Positions 1-8,478 of a stretch of 32,525 nt of DNA are shown here, in pieces. The notes beneath the pieces are model-generated. The model saw only the letters and a program-made list of their open reading frames with translations, was not told where the DNA came from and ran no database searches. How positions within the stretch are numbered: the stretch's first letter is position 1; each line of letters begins with the position of its first letter. The translations under genes were made by a program, and so were the position numbers. Location: the NCBI GenBank assembly GCA_903874275.1, contig CAIQRS010000105.1:1-32525 (forward strand), written 5' to 3'. The DNA comes from an uncultured Anaeromyxobacter sp. (lineage in GTDB: Bacteria; Myxococcota; Myxococcia; Myxococcales; Anaeromyxobacteraceae).

Positions 1-90
1 CCCGCGCCGCCCCCGGCGCCCGCGCCCGCCGCCGGGACGCCTCCCACCCCGCCCGCGCCCGCGGCCCCGCCCGCCGCGCCGAAGGCCTAG
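1..90 (+). CDS. nuoC: C-terminal end of upstream gene, probably NuoC (partial)
   Basis: Only the last 29 codons of this frame are in the window, ending in TAG at 88-90. They encode an almost pure Pro/Ala tail ending in PKA. The identity is inferred from position: in nuo operons the gene immediately before nuoD is normally nuoC (30-kDa subunit), and the nuoD ATG follows 11 bp later. The low-complexity tail contains no recognisable NuoC motif, so family membership cannot be confirmed here. NuoI in this operon carries a similar Pro/Ala-rich tail. Confidence 0.55.
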   Translation, partial: PAPPPAPAPAAGTPPTPPAPAAPPAAPKA

Positions 91-101
91 AGGACAACGC
101 C

Positions 102-1241
102 ATGTCGAAGCTCGTCCTGCGCCGCGTCGATCGGAACAACGAGGAGATGCTCATCAACTTCGGGCCGCAGCACCCGTCCACCCACGGCGTGCTCAACTTC
201 CTCGTCGAGACCGACGGGGAGGTGATGCGGAAGGCCATCCCGGACATCGGCTACCTGCACCGCTCGCTCGAGAAGATCGGCGAGATGGTCGGCTACCCCG
301 GGTACATGCCCTACACCGACCGCATCGACTACCTCGCCGCCATGTTCGCCAACGAGGGCTACGCGATCGCGGTGGAGCGGCTGCTCAAGATCGAGGTGCC
401 GAAGCGGGCCCAGTACCTGCGCGCCATCTCCTGCGAGCTGAACCGCATCGCCAGCCACCTGGTCTCGGTGGGCACCATGGCCACCGACATCGGCGCGGTC
501 ACCCCGCTGGTCTACGCGCTGCGCGAGCGGGAGATCATCAACGACCTGCTCGAGGCCCTCTGCGGCGCCCGGCTCACCTACAACTACCACCGCATCGGCG
601 GGGTGGCCTTCGACATGCCGACCGACTGGAAGGAGAAGGTCCTCGCCTACCTCGACCGGTTCGACAGCTCGGTCCAGGAGTGGGACCGGCTCATCTCCTT
701 CAACGAGATCTACAAGAAGCGGCTGGGCGGGGTGGCGGTCATCTCCCGCGAGCAGGCCATCGACTACGGCCTCTCCGGCCCCAACCTGCGCGGCAGCGGC
801 GTGGACTGGGACCTGCGCCGCGACGCCCCGTACGGCGCCTACGCCGACTTCAAGTTCGAGGTCCCGGTGGGGCGCGGCTGGGCCGGCGTGGTGGGCGACT
901 GCTACGACCGCTACTTCGTGCGGGTCATCGAGATGGCCCAGTCGTCGCGCATCGTCCGGCAGGCGCTGGAGCAGATGCCCGAGGGGGAGATCACCGCCAA
1001 GGTGCCCCGCAAGCCCAAGCCGGAGGCCGGCGAGGCGCAGAGCCGCATCGAGTCGGCCCGCGGGGAGATGGCCTACTACGTGGTCTCCGACGGCGGCGAG
1101 CGGGCCTACCGCCTCCGCGCCCGCACCGGTTCCTACATGGCGATGGGCATCATCGAGGACATCTCGCCCGGCCTCATGGTGGCCGACCTGGTGGCCCTCA
1201 TCGCCTCCCTCGACGTCGTGGCTCCCGAGACGGATCGCTAG
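102..1241 (+). CDS. nuoD: NADH-quinone oxidoreductase subunit D
   Basis: This is the 49-kDa subunit of complex I, in the peripheral arm next to the quinone site. The 379-aa product has the family signature near the N terminus ([10 protein letters not shown], about residues 21-30), which includes the quinone-pocket His. It is followed by [12 protein letters not shown] and, further on, [10 protein letters not shown] and YNYHRIGGV. The length is slightly short of the usual ~400 aa. The C terminus reads [11 protein letters not shown], where many homologues have SLDIVxGxVDR, so the very end has drifted. The start is preceded by a purine-rich GAGGA about 8 nt upstream. The nuoH start codon follows the stop by 2 nt, which indicates translational coupling. 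Confidence 0.96.
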   Translation: MSKLVLRRVDRNNEEMLINFGPQHPSTHGVLNFLVETDGEVMRKAIPDIGYLHRSLEKIGEMVGYPGYMPYTDRIDYLAAMFANEGYAIAVERLLKIEVPKRAQYLRAISCELNRIASHLVSVGTMATDIGAVTPLVYALREREIINDLLEALCGARLTYNYHRIGGVAFDMPTDWKEKVLAYLDRFDSSVQEWDRLISFNEIYKKRLGGVAVISREQAIDYGLSGPNLRGSGVDWDLRRDAPYGAYADFKFEVPVGRGWAGVVGDCYDRYFVRVIEMAQSSRIVRQALEQMPEGEITAKVPRKPKPEAGEAQSRIESARGEMAYYVVSDGGERAYRLRARTGSYMAMGIIEDISPGLMVADLVALIASLDVVAPETDR

Positions 1242-1243
1242 AC

Positions 1244-2623
1244 ATGACCCAGTTCTCCTTCGCCTTCCCGAAGCCAGGCACGAAGAAGCTCCTCGTCGGC
1301 GCGTCGCTCGGGGCCGTGATCGGCATCCCGGTGCTGCTGGCCTGCCTGCTCGTCTTCGTCATCCCGATGATGCACAAGCCGCTCTTCGACGCCTTCATCC
1401 GCGAGAAGCTCGGCCGCGACCCGGCCAGCTGGGCCGGCACCCAGTGGACCTACGGGCTGGCCTTCTTCGTGGCCGGCATCGTCATGTTCACCTTCGCCGC
1501 CATCACCGGCGGCATCTTCTCCTGGTACGAGCGGCGGGTGGCGGCGCGCATGCAGAGCCGCATCGGCCCGAACCGGGTGGGCGCGGGCGGCTTCCTCCAG
1601 TGGATCGCCGACGCGGTGAAGCTCCTCTTCAAGGAGGACCTCGTCCCCGGCGAGGCCGACGCGCTGGTCTTCCGCGCCGCCCCCTACTTCGTGGTGGCCG
1701 GCATGACGCTGGTGCTGGTGGCGCTCCCGGCCGGCCAGGCCATCGTGGTGGCCGACCTCGACGTGGGCATCTTCTACATCCTGGCGGTCACCTCGTTCAT
1801 CGTGGTGGGCGTCATCCTCTCGGGCTGGTCCTCCAACTCGAAGTGGTCGCTCTTCGGCGCCATCCGCGCCACCGCGCAGATCATCAGCTACGAGATCCCG
1901 GCCGGCCTGGCCATCCTCGTGCCGGTGCTGATGGCCGGCACCCTCTCCACCCAGGGGCTCATCCAGGCCCAGGGCGGCTGGCCCTGGGAGTGGTTCTTCT
2001 TCCGCAACCCGGCGGCCGCGGTGGCCTTCTTCATCCTCTTCATCTCCCAGCTCGCCGAGGGCAACCGCACCCCGTTCGACCTGGCCGAGGCCGAGTCGGA
2101 GCTGGTGGCCGGCTACTTCTCCGAGTACTCGGGCTTCCGCTTCGCCCTCTACTTCCTGGTCGAGTGGGCCAACCTCTGGATCATCGGCGCGGTGGCCACC
2201 ACCCTCTTCCTGGGCGGCTGGCAGATCCCCGGCGTGGGCACGCAGACCTGGGCGGCGGTGCGCGGCTCCGGCTCCTTCCCGGCCTGGGGCTGGTGGGCGC
2301 TGCAGTTCGTCTCGCTGGGCGTCTTCGCGCTGAAGACTCTCTTCCTCGTCAACGTCGTCATCTGGATCCGATGGACGCTGCCGCGCATCCGCATCGACCA
2401 GATGATGACCCTGTGCTGGAAGTACCTGGTCCCGGCCGGTTTCGCGGCCATGCTCTTCACGCTCATCTGGCAGATGATCGCGACCTGGGCCCCGGTGGTC
2501 GAGCGCATCACCGCGCTCGCCGTGCTGGCGGCCACGATCTGGGTGACCTGGCGCTTCCTCGTGCAGACCCGGAAGAACGTCTCCCTCATCGCGCACGAGC
2601 GCATCGACCTCTCGAACTGGTAG
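1244..2623 (+). CDS. nuoH: NADH-quinone oxidoreductase subunit H (long form)
   Basis: NuoH is the membrane subunit that anchors the peripheral arm and helps form the quinone chamber. The 459-aa product has the hallmark segments ERRVAARMQSRIGPNRVG (about residue 90) and QLAEGNRTPFDLAEAESELV (about residue 265), the latter carrying the conserved acidic residues near the quinone tunnel. At 459 aa it is clearly longer than typical NuoH (about 325-365). The extra length comes from an N-terminal helix/loop of about 60-70 residues and insertions around GGWPWEWFFFRN and QIPGVGTQTWAAVRGSG. The start was chosen at the ATG 2 nt after the nuoD stop, giving a full-length subunit. Multiple hydrophobic segments agree with the family. 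Confidence 0.95.
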   Translation: MTQFSFAFPKPGTKKLLVGASLGAVIGIPVLLACLLVFVIPMMHKPLFDAFIREKLGRDPASWAGTQWTYGLAFFVAGIVMFTFAAITGGIFSWYERRVAARMQSRIGPNRVGAGGFLQWIADAVKLLFKEDLVPGEADALVFRAAPYFVVAGMTLVLVALPAGQAIVVADLDVGIFYILAVTSFIVVGVILSGWSSNSKWSLFGAIRATAQIISYEIPAGLAILVPVLMAGTLSTQGLIQAQGGWPWEWFFFRNPAAAVAFFILFISQLAEGNRTPFDLAEAESELVAGYFSEYSGFRFALYFLVEWANLWIIGAVATTLFLGGWQIPGVGTQTWAAVRGSGSFPAWGWWALQFVSLGVFALKTLFLVNVVIWIRWTLPRIRIDQMMTLCWKYLVPAGFAAMLFTLIWQMIATWAPVVERITALAVLAATIWVTWRFLVQTRKNVSLIAHERIDLSNW

Positions 2624-2635
2624 GAATCGAAGCCC

Positions 2636-3328
2636 ATGTCCACGACCGCCAGCGAATACGTCGGTAACATCCGCGACACCGTGACCTCGTTCTGGCACGG
2701 GATGTCGGTGACGCTTTCCCAGGTGCTTCGCCGCCCCATCACCGTCCAGTACCCCGACCGGCTCGAGCTTCCCGTCCAGGACGTGCTGCCGGCCCGCTAC
2801 CGCGGCTTCCTCGAGGTGGACGTAGACATCTGCACCGGCTGCCAGGCCTGCGAGCGCGCCTGCCCCATCAGCTGCATCTCCATCGAGCTCGAGAAGGACC
2901 CGTCGAACCCCAAGCAGCGGGTGGTCACCCAGTTCGACATCGACGAGGCCAAGTGCATGTTCTGCGGCCTGTGCGTCGAGCCCTGCCCGACCGGCTCCAT
3001 CCAGCACACCCGCGAGTTCGAGGCCACCCAGCGCTCGGTGCGCAACCTGGTCTTCCGCTGGGCCGATCCCATCAAGCCCTTCCCGGTCTACAAGGTCGTC
3101 AAGGGGGCGCCGTACATCCCCCGCGCGCCGCTCGGGTCGCTGGTCCAGGCCCTCGTCGCCCGGCGTCGATGGGACGCGCCGGCCCTGACCTACCTGCCGC
3201 CCGAGCCCCTGAAGGCGCCGCCCCCGCCGCCGCCCAAGCCTGCCCCGGCTGCCAAGCCCGCGGCTGCTGCGGCTCCCGCGGCTCCTGCCGCTCCCGCCGC
3301 GGCGAAGCCCGACGCACCCAAGCCCTGA
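2636..3328 (+). CDS. nuoI: NADH-quinone oxidoreductase subunit I (2x[4Fe-4S] ferredoxin)
   Basis: This peripheral-arm subunit carries the N6a/N6b clusters that pass electrons toward the quinone-proximal N2. Two ferredoxin motifs are visible: CTGCQACERACP (Cys66, 69, 72, 76) and CMFCGLCVEPCP (Cys107, 110, 113, 117). The 230-aa protein ends in a low-complexity Pro/Ala/Lys tail of about 42 residues, starting near PEPLKAPPPPPP, that is absent from typical NuoI proteins. The gene starts 12 bp after nuoH. The tail resembles the end of the upstream partial gene, so low-complexity tails may be a lineage trait of these subunits. Confidence 0.96.
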   Translation: MSTTASEYVGNIRDTVTSFWHGMSVTLSQVLRRPITVQYPDRLELPVQDVLPARYRGFLEVDVDICTGCQACERACPISCISIELEKDPSNPKQRVVTQFDIDEAKCMFCGLCVEPCPTGSIQHTREFEATQRSVRNLVFRWADPIKPFPVYKVVKGAPYIPRAPLGSLVQALVARRRWDAPALTYLPPEPLKAPPPPPPKPAPAAKPAAAAAPAAPAAPAAAKPDAPKP

Positions 3329-3341
3329 CCGAGAGCCACGC

Positions 3342-3971
3342 ATGCGAACCAAGACGAAGCTCGTCGCCTGGACCCTCGGAAGCGCCGCCGTCGTCGGCGC
3401 CGTCGGGGTGCTCTCCGCGCTCCTCTCCCCCGCCATGGCGGCCGGAGCCACCCGCCCGCTGGCCGGGACCTTCACGCTGGCCGACGGGATCTTCTACGCC
3501 GTGGCGGCCCTCACCGTGGCCGGCGCCGCCGCCGTGGCCTTCTCGCGGAACATCCTCTACTCGGCGCTGGGGTTGCTCGCCTCGCTTCTCGGCGCGGCCG
3601 GGCTCTACGTCTTCCTCTCCGCCGACTTCGTCGCCGTCGCCCAGGTCTTCATCTACATCGGCGGGGTGCTGGTCCTCATCCTCTTCGCGGTCATGCTGAC
3701 CAACCGCATCGGAGAGGTGAACATCTCCAACTCCACCATGGGCTGGGCCAGCGCCGCCATCCTCTGCGCGGCGATGCTCGGGCTCCTGCTCGTGGTGGCC
3801 TTCGACGTCCCCTGGCCGGTGCGCGTCACCGGCGGCGCCCCCACCACCGCCCCGCTGGGCCACGCACTGCTCCAGCAGTGGCTGCTCCCGTTCGAGCTCG
3901 CCTCCCTCATCCTGCTGGCCACCCTGATCGGCGCCATCATCATCGCCCGCAAGGAGATCCGGGCCGACTAG
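3342..3971 (+). CDS. nuoJ: NADH-quinone oxidoreductase subunit J
   Basis: NuoJ is a small antiporter-like membrane subunit of complex I. The 209-aa product has an N-terminal hydrophobic segment (about residues 8-30), then the conserved run SRNILYSALGLLASLLGAAG and the motif VAQVFIYIGGVLVLILFAVM (about residues 96-115), which is the NuoJ signature around the pi-bulge helix. It ends IIIARKEIRAD, as in many homologues. About five to six transmembrane segments are apparent. Its position between nuoI (13 bp gap) and nuoK (12 bp gap) is the canonical order. Confidence 0.94.
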   Translation: MRTKTKLVAWTLGSAAVVGAVGVLSALLSPAMAAGATRPLAGTFTLADGIFYAVAALTVAGAAAVAFSRNILYSALGLLASLLGAAGLYVFLSADFVAVAQVFIYIGGVLVLILFAVMLTNRIGEVNISNSTMGWASAAILCAAMLGLLLVVAFDVPWPVRVTGGAPTTAPLGHALLQQWLLPFELASLILLATLIGAIIIARKEIRAD

Positions 3972-3983
3972 GCCGGAGCCGCC

Positions 3984-4292
3984 ATGATCCCCACCCTCTC
4001 CCACTACCTGGCGGTCGCCGCGATCCTCTTCGCGCTCGGCCTCTTCACGGTCCTCACCCGGCGCAACGCGGTGGCGGTCCTGATGGGCGTCGAGCTGATG
4101 CTGAACGCCGCCAACGTCAACCTGGTCGCCTTCAACAAGTTCATGGTGGGCGGGCTGGCCGGCCAGACCTTCGCCCTCTTCGTCATCGTGCTGGCCGCGG
4201 CCGAGGCCGCGGTCGGCCTGGCCATCGTCCTCAGCATCTTCCACACCTTCAAGACCATCGACGTCCGCGCCGCGGACCTGATGCGAGAGTGA
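3984..4292 (+). CDS. nuoK: NADH-quinone oxidoreductase subunit K
   Basis: This 102-aa product has three transmembrane segments, the usual NuoK length and topology. The conserved region GVELMLNAANVNLVAF (about residues 36-51) contains the Glu in TM2 used in proton translocation, and LAAAEAAVGLAI carries the TM3 Glu. It starts 12 bp after nuoJ, and its TGA stop is separated from the nuoL ATG by a single base, indicating tight coupling. Confidence 0.96.
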   Translation: MIPTLSHYLAVAAILFALGLFTVLTRRNAVAVLMGVELMLNAANVNLVAFNKFMVGGLAGQTFALFVIVLAAAEAAVGLAIVLSIFHTFKTIDVRAADLMRE

Positions 4293-4293
4293 G

Positions 4294-6759
4294 ATGAACC
4301 ACGCCACCCAACACCTCGGACCCACGGTGGTCCACGCGGCGGGCTACCTCTGGCTCATCCCGCTCTTCCCGGCCGTCGGTGCCATCATCAACTCCCTGCT
4401 GGGCACCCGCATCCAGCGGAACCTGGGCAAGCGGTGGAACCACGCCATCGCCATCGGGATGATGACGCTGTCGTTCCTCACCGCGCTGCGGGCCTTCGCG
4501 CAGATGGTCGCGCTCCCCGGCGACGAGCGGTTCCTCCAGAACACCCTCTGGAACATGCTCACCGCCGGGCAGATGCAGTTCGACCTGGCCTTCGCCCTCG
4601 ATCCGCTCTCGATGATGATGGTGCTCATCATCACCTTCATCGGGACGCTCATCCACGTCTTCTCGGTCGGCTACATGGCCGACGAGCCGTCCTACTGGCG
4701 GTTCTTCGCCTACCTGAACCTCTTCGTCTTCGCCATGCTGCTGCTCGTCATGGGCGACAACTTCGCCGTGATGTTCTTCGGCTGGGAAGGGGTGGGTCTG
4801 GCCTCCTACCTGCTCATCAGCTTCTGGTACACCGACATCGAGAAGGCCCAGGCCGGCATGAAGGCCTTCGTGGTGAACCGCTTCGGCGACTTCGGGTTCA
4901 TCCTCGGCCTCTTCCTGCTCTTCTGGTCGCTGGGCGGCATCTGGGAGCCGCGCGCCGACGCCCGCTCGGTCACCTACGTCCCGGAGATCGGCTACAAGGC
5001 CGACCCGGCCGCCCAGAACCCCTTCGAGTCCACCGGGCCGCGCGCCGTGGTCGTCGACGGGCACGCCGTCAAGGTCGGCCCCACCCTCAACTTCCGCGAG
5101 CTGCGCGACCAGGTGGTCATCGAGGCCACCGGGGTCGGCGAGCACCTGCGCCACCAGAAGCTCTGGGGCGTGGCGCTGCTCACGCTGGTGGGCATGCTGA
5201 TGTTCGTGGGAGCCATGGGCAAGAGCGCCCAGCTCCCCCTCTACGTCTGGCTCCCCGACGCCATGGCCGGCCCCACCCCGGTCTCGGCCCTCATCCACGC
5301 CGCCACCATGGTGACGGCAGGCGTCTACATGGTGGCCCGCCTCTCCTACATCTACGCGATGTCCCCCACCGCCATGGGCTGGGTGGCCACCATCGGCGTG
5401 CTCACCGCCTTCTTCGCCGCCACCATCGGCTTCTTCCAGTACGACATCAAGAAGGTGCTGGCCTACTCCACGGTCTCCCAGCTCGGCATCATGTTCATCG
5501 GGGTGGGCGTGGGCGCCTACTGGGCCGGCACCTACCACCTGCTCACCCACGCCTTCTTCAAGGCCACGCTCTTCCTCGGGTCGGGCTCGGTGATCCTGGG
5601 CTGCCACCACGAGCAGGACATGCGGAAGATGGGCGGGCTGAAGAAGCTCATGCCGGTCACCGCCTGGACCTACCTCGTCGCCACCTGGGCCATCGCCGGC
5701 TTCCCCTGGGCCAGCGGCTTCTTCTCCAAGGACGAGATCCTCTGGAAGGCCTTCACCCAGCGTGGGATGGAGCTCTTCGGGGTCCCGGCCCCCTGGCTCG
5801 GGCCCGCCATCTTCGTGATCGGCATCCTGGCCGCCACCGGGACCAGCTTCTACATGTTCCGCAGCTACTACATGACCTTCACCGGCCACTACCGGGGCGG
5901 CGCGGGTCACGACGAGGAGCACGGCGAGGATCCGCATTCGGCCCACGCGGCGCCGCACCACGCCCCCGCGGCGGCCCATGCGCCCGCGGCGGCCCACGGC
6001 CACGACGACCACGCCGCCCACGGCCACGCCGCTCCGGCCGCGGCGCACGGGGTCCACGCGGCCCCGGCGCACGCGACGCACGCGGCCCCGGCGCACGACG
6101 ACCACGGCCACCACGGCGGCCCTCCGCACGAGTCCCCACGCTCCATCACCTGGGTGCTCGCCACGCTGGCCTTCGGCGCGGTCGCCGTCTCCTTCCTGGG
6201 CATCCCGCTCCTCTGGACCGGGCACGCGCCCATCCTGGAGCACTGGCTGGCCCCGGCGCTGCCCGCCGAGGTGACGTTCCTGCACTTCGGCCACGCCACC
6301 GAGTGGCTCTTCCAGGGCATGGGCGTGGCGGCGGCCACCATCGGCTGGTTCTTCGCCATGAAGCTCTTCAAGGACGGCCAGAGCCGGGTGCCGCACGACC
6401 TCAAGCACCGCTTCTTCGGCTTCTGGACGGTGGTCTACAACAAGTACTACGTGGACGAGGCCTACCACGCGCTGGTGATCCGCCCCTCGCTCTTCCTGGC
6501 CGCCTTCCTGTCCTGGTTCGACCAGCACGTCATCGACTGGCTGGTGAACTTCGCCGGCTGGCTGGCGCGCGTCTTCGCCGCAATCGACGACGCCATCGAC
6601 AAGTACGTCGTCGACGGCGCGGTCAACGGCGTGGGCGGCCTCACCCGCGAGGGTGGGCGCGTGCTCCGCCGCATCGAGACCGGCCGCATCCAGACCTACC
6701 TCTACGGCGCGGCCTTCGGGTCGCTGCTCGTCGTCCTTCTCAACTTCCTCTTCCGCTAG
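4294..6759 (+). CDS. nuoL: NADH-quinone oxidoreductase subunit L with His-rich insert
   Basis: NuoL is the distal Mrp-antiporter-like proton-pumping subunit of complex I. The 821-aa product contains the core motifs FFGWEGVGLASYLLI, GAMGKSAQLPLYVWLPDAM and GPTPVSALIHAATMVTAGVY, plus the C-terminal amphipathic/anchor helix region typical of NuoL. It is longer than the usual 610-700 aa for two reasons. A soluble insert of about 60 residues lies near ARSVTYVPEIGYK, and a low-complexity loop rich in His and Ala with about 22 His (roughly residues 530-616; nt 5880-6140) lies between transmembrane segments. Codon use across the loop is like its neighbours and the frame is open throughout, so it is not a frameshift artefact. 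Confidence 0.96.
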   Translation: MNHATQHLGPTVVHAAGYLWLIPLFPAVGAIINSLLGTRIQRNLGKRWNHAIAIGMMTLSFLTALRAFAQMVALPGDERFLQNTLWNMLTAGQMQFDLAFALDPLSMMMVLIITFIGTLIHVFSVGYMADEPSYWRFFAYLNLFVFAMLLLVMGDNFAVMFFGWEGVGLASYLLISFWYTDIEKAQAGMKAFVVNRFGDFGFILGLFLLFWSLGGIWEPRADARSVTYVPEIGYKADPAAQNPFESTGPRAVVVDGHAVKVGPTLNFRELRDQVVIEATGVGEHLRHQKLWGVALLTLVGMLMFVGAMGKSAQLPLYVWLPDAMAGPTPVSALIHAATMVTAGVYMVARLSYIYAMSPTAMGWVATIGVLTAFFAATIGFFQYDIKKVLAYSTVSQLGIMFIGVGVGAYWAGTYHLLTHAFFKATLFLGSGSVILGCHHEQDMRKMGGLKKLMPVTAWTYLVATWAIAGFPWASGFFSKDEILWKAFTQRGMELFGVPAPWLGPAIFVIGILAATGTSFYMFRSYYMTFTGHYRGGAGHDEEHGEDPHSAHAAPHHAPAAAHAPAAAHGHDDHAAHGHAAPAAAHGVHAAPAHATHAAPAHDDHGHHGGPPHESPRSITWVLATLAFGAVAVSFLGIPLLWTGHAPILEHWLAPALPAEVTFLHFGHATEWLFQGMGVAAATIGWFFAMKLFKDGQSRVPHDLKHRFFGFWTVVYNKYYVDEAYHALVIRPSLFLAAFLSWFDQHVIDWLVNFAGWLARVFAAIDDAIDKYVVDGAVNGVGGLTREGGRVLRRIETGRIQTYLYGAAFGSLLVVLLNFLFR

Positions 6760-6771
6760 GAGATCGGCTTC

Positions 6772-8460
6772 ATGATCCGCCCCGACAACGTGCTGGTTTG
6801 GGCCACATTCCTCCCGGTCATCGGCTCCGCCGTCATCCTGGCGCTGATGGTCGTGAGGCACTTCCTCGGCCTCAAGAAGAGGTTCCTCGACCAGGCCTCA
6901 CGCGTGGTCACGATGGTCGCCAGCTTCCTCATGCTGGTGGCGTCCATCCTGGCCTGGCACTGGTTCGACCCCCGGGCCCAGGGGCTCCTCGTCCAGGGCA
7001 AGGCCACCGGCGTGCAGATGGTGAGCCGGGCCATCTGGATCCGCCCCTTCAACGTCGAGTGGTTCGTCGGCGTGGACGGGCTCTCCATCTCGATGGTGCT
7101 CCTCACCGGCATCATCTCCTTCGTGGCCGCCATCGCCTCCATGCCCTGGTGGCAGGGCGGCGCCAAGGCGATCCACATGGCCGGGATGGACGAGGACGAC
7201 CACGGCCACGGCGACGACGAGCACCACCCCAAGCACTTCACGGTGCGCATGGTGCCCGGCTACATGATCCTGCTGCTCCTCCTCATGACCGGGATGATGG
7301 GCACCTTCGTCGCCCTCGACATGTTCCTCTTCTACGTCTTCTGGGAGGTCATGCTCCTCCCGATGTACTTCCTCATCGGCGTGTGGGGCGGACCCCGCCG
7401 CGAGTACGCGGCCATCAAGTTCTTCCTCTACACCCTGGCGGGCTCGGTCCTCATGCTGCTCGCCATCATCGCCGTCTACTACCGGAGCCTGCCGGCGGTG
7501 ATGGCCGACGGGACGCTCTCGGCGCGCCACACCTTCAACCTGCTCGAGCTGGCCGCGCAGGGCCGGGCCGGGCAGTTCGCCACGGCGCTCCCCATCCTGG
7601 GCGTCGCCTTCAGCAAGATCGTCTTCGTGGCCTTCTTCATCGGGTTCGCCATCAAGATCCCGATGTTCCCCTTCCACACCTGGTTGCCCGACGCGCACGT
7701 CGAGGCCCCCACCCCCATCTCGGTCATCCTGGCCGGGATCCTCCTGAAGATGGGGCCGTACGGCATCCTGCGCTTCAACTACCCGCTCCTGCCCGACGCC
7801 ACCGAGTGGGCCGCCAACGCCATCGCCGTCTTCGGCGTCATCAACATCATCTACGCCGCCTACGTGGCCCTGGCCCAGCGCGACTTCAAGAAGATGGTGG
7901 CCTACTCCTCGGTCTCGCACATGGGGTTCACCCTGCTCGGCATGGCCGCCATGACCCCCATGGCCATCTCCGGCGCGGTGTACAACATGTTCACCCACGG
8001 CATCATCAGCCCGGCGCTCTTCCTCATCGTGGGCGTGATCTACGATCGCGCCCACCACCGCGACATGGAGCGCTTCGGCGGCCTGGCCAAGGAACTGCCC
8101 GAGTACAGCGGGCTCACCGGCCTGGCCTTCTTCGCCTCGCTCGGCCTGCCCGGCCTGGCCGGCTTCATCCCAGAGTTCATGGTGCTGGCGGGCAGCTTCC
8201 CGGTCTACCTGACCTTCACGGTCATCTCGGCCACCGCCGTCATCATCACCGCCGCCTACTACCTGTGGGCCATGCAGCGGGTCTTCCTGGGCAAGCTCAA
8301 CAGCGCCTACGCCGGCTTCCCCGACGTGAACTGGCGGGAGCGGATCATGCTCTACCCGCTGGCGGCGATCATGATCTTCCTCGGGTTCTACCCGCAGTTC
8401 ATCCTGCACGCGATCAACCCGGCGCTCCAGCTGCTCATCCAGAACCTGCGCCCGGTGTAG
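6772..8460 (+). CDS. nuoM: NADH-quinone oxidoreductase subunit M
   Basis: NuoM is the second antiporter-like proton-pumping subunit. The 562-aa product shows FYVFWEVMLLPMYFLIG with the key TM5 Glu, FAIKIPMFPFHTWLPDAHVEAPT with the TM7 Lys, and KKMVAYSSVSHMGF. A short His/Asp-rich loop, DEDDHGHGDDEHHPKH, lies near residues 139-156 just before the TM4-5 region. It is a smaller counterpart of the His-rich insert in NuoL. The start lies 12 bp after nuoL. Other antiporter families (MrpD, HyfF) are less likely given the operon context. Confidence 0.96.
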   Translation: MIRPDNVLVWATFLPVIGSAVILALMVVRHFLGLKKRFLDQASRVVTMVASFLMLVASILAWHWFDPRAQGLLVQGKATGVQMVSRAIWIRPFNVEWFVGVDGLSISMVLLTGIISFVAAIASMPWWQGGAKAIHMAGMDEDDHGHGDDEHHPKHFTVRMVPGYMILLLLLMTGMMGTFVALDMFLFYVFWEVMLLPMYFLIGVWGGPRREYAAIKFFLYTLAGSVLMLLAIIAVYYRSLPAVMADGTLSARHTFNLLELAAQGRAGQFATALPILGVAFSKIVFVAFFIGFAIKIPMFPFHTWLPDAHVEAPTPISVILAGILLKMGPYGILRFNYPLLPDATEWAANAIAVFGVINIIYAAYVALAQRDFKKMVAYSSVSHMGFTLLGMAAMTPMAISGAVYNMFTHGIISPALFLIVGVIYDRAHHRDMERFGGLAKELPEYSGLTGLAFFASLGLPGLAGFIPEFMVLAGSFPVYLTFTVISATAVIITAAYYLWAMQRVFLGKLNSAYAGFPDVNWRERIMLYPLAAIMIFLGFYPQFILHAINPALQLLIQNLRPV

Positions 8461-8478
8461 CGCCGCGGAGACCGCACG

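Noticed and set aside
5880-6140. A frameshift or sequencing error causing the His-rich segment of NuoL
   Set aside because: Conserved NuoL sequence continues in the same frame on both sides, and the insert has normal codon usage for the region.
4249-6861. Long antisense open frame opposite nuoL, and similar ones opposite nuoH, nuoM, aceE and gltX
   Set aside because: The translated product is low-complexity and Asp/Glu/His/Arg-rich with no domain, and it mirrors the codon bias of the real gene on the other strand.
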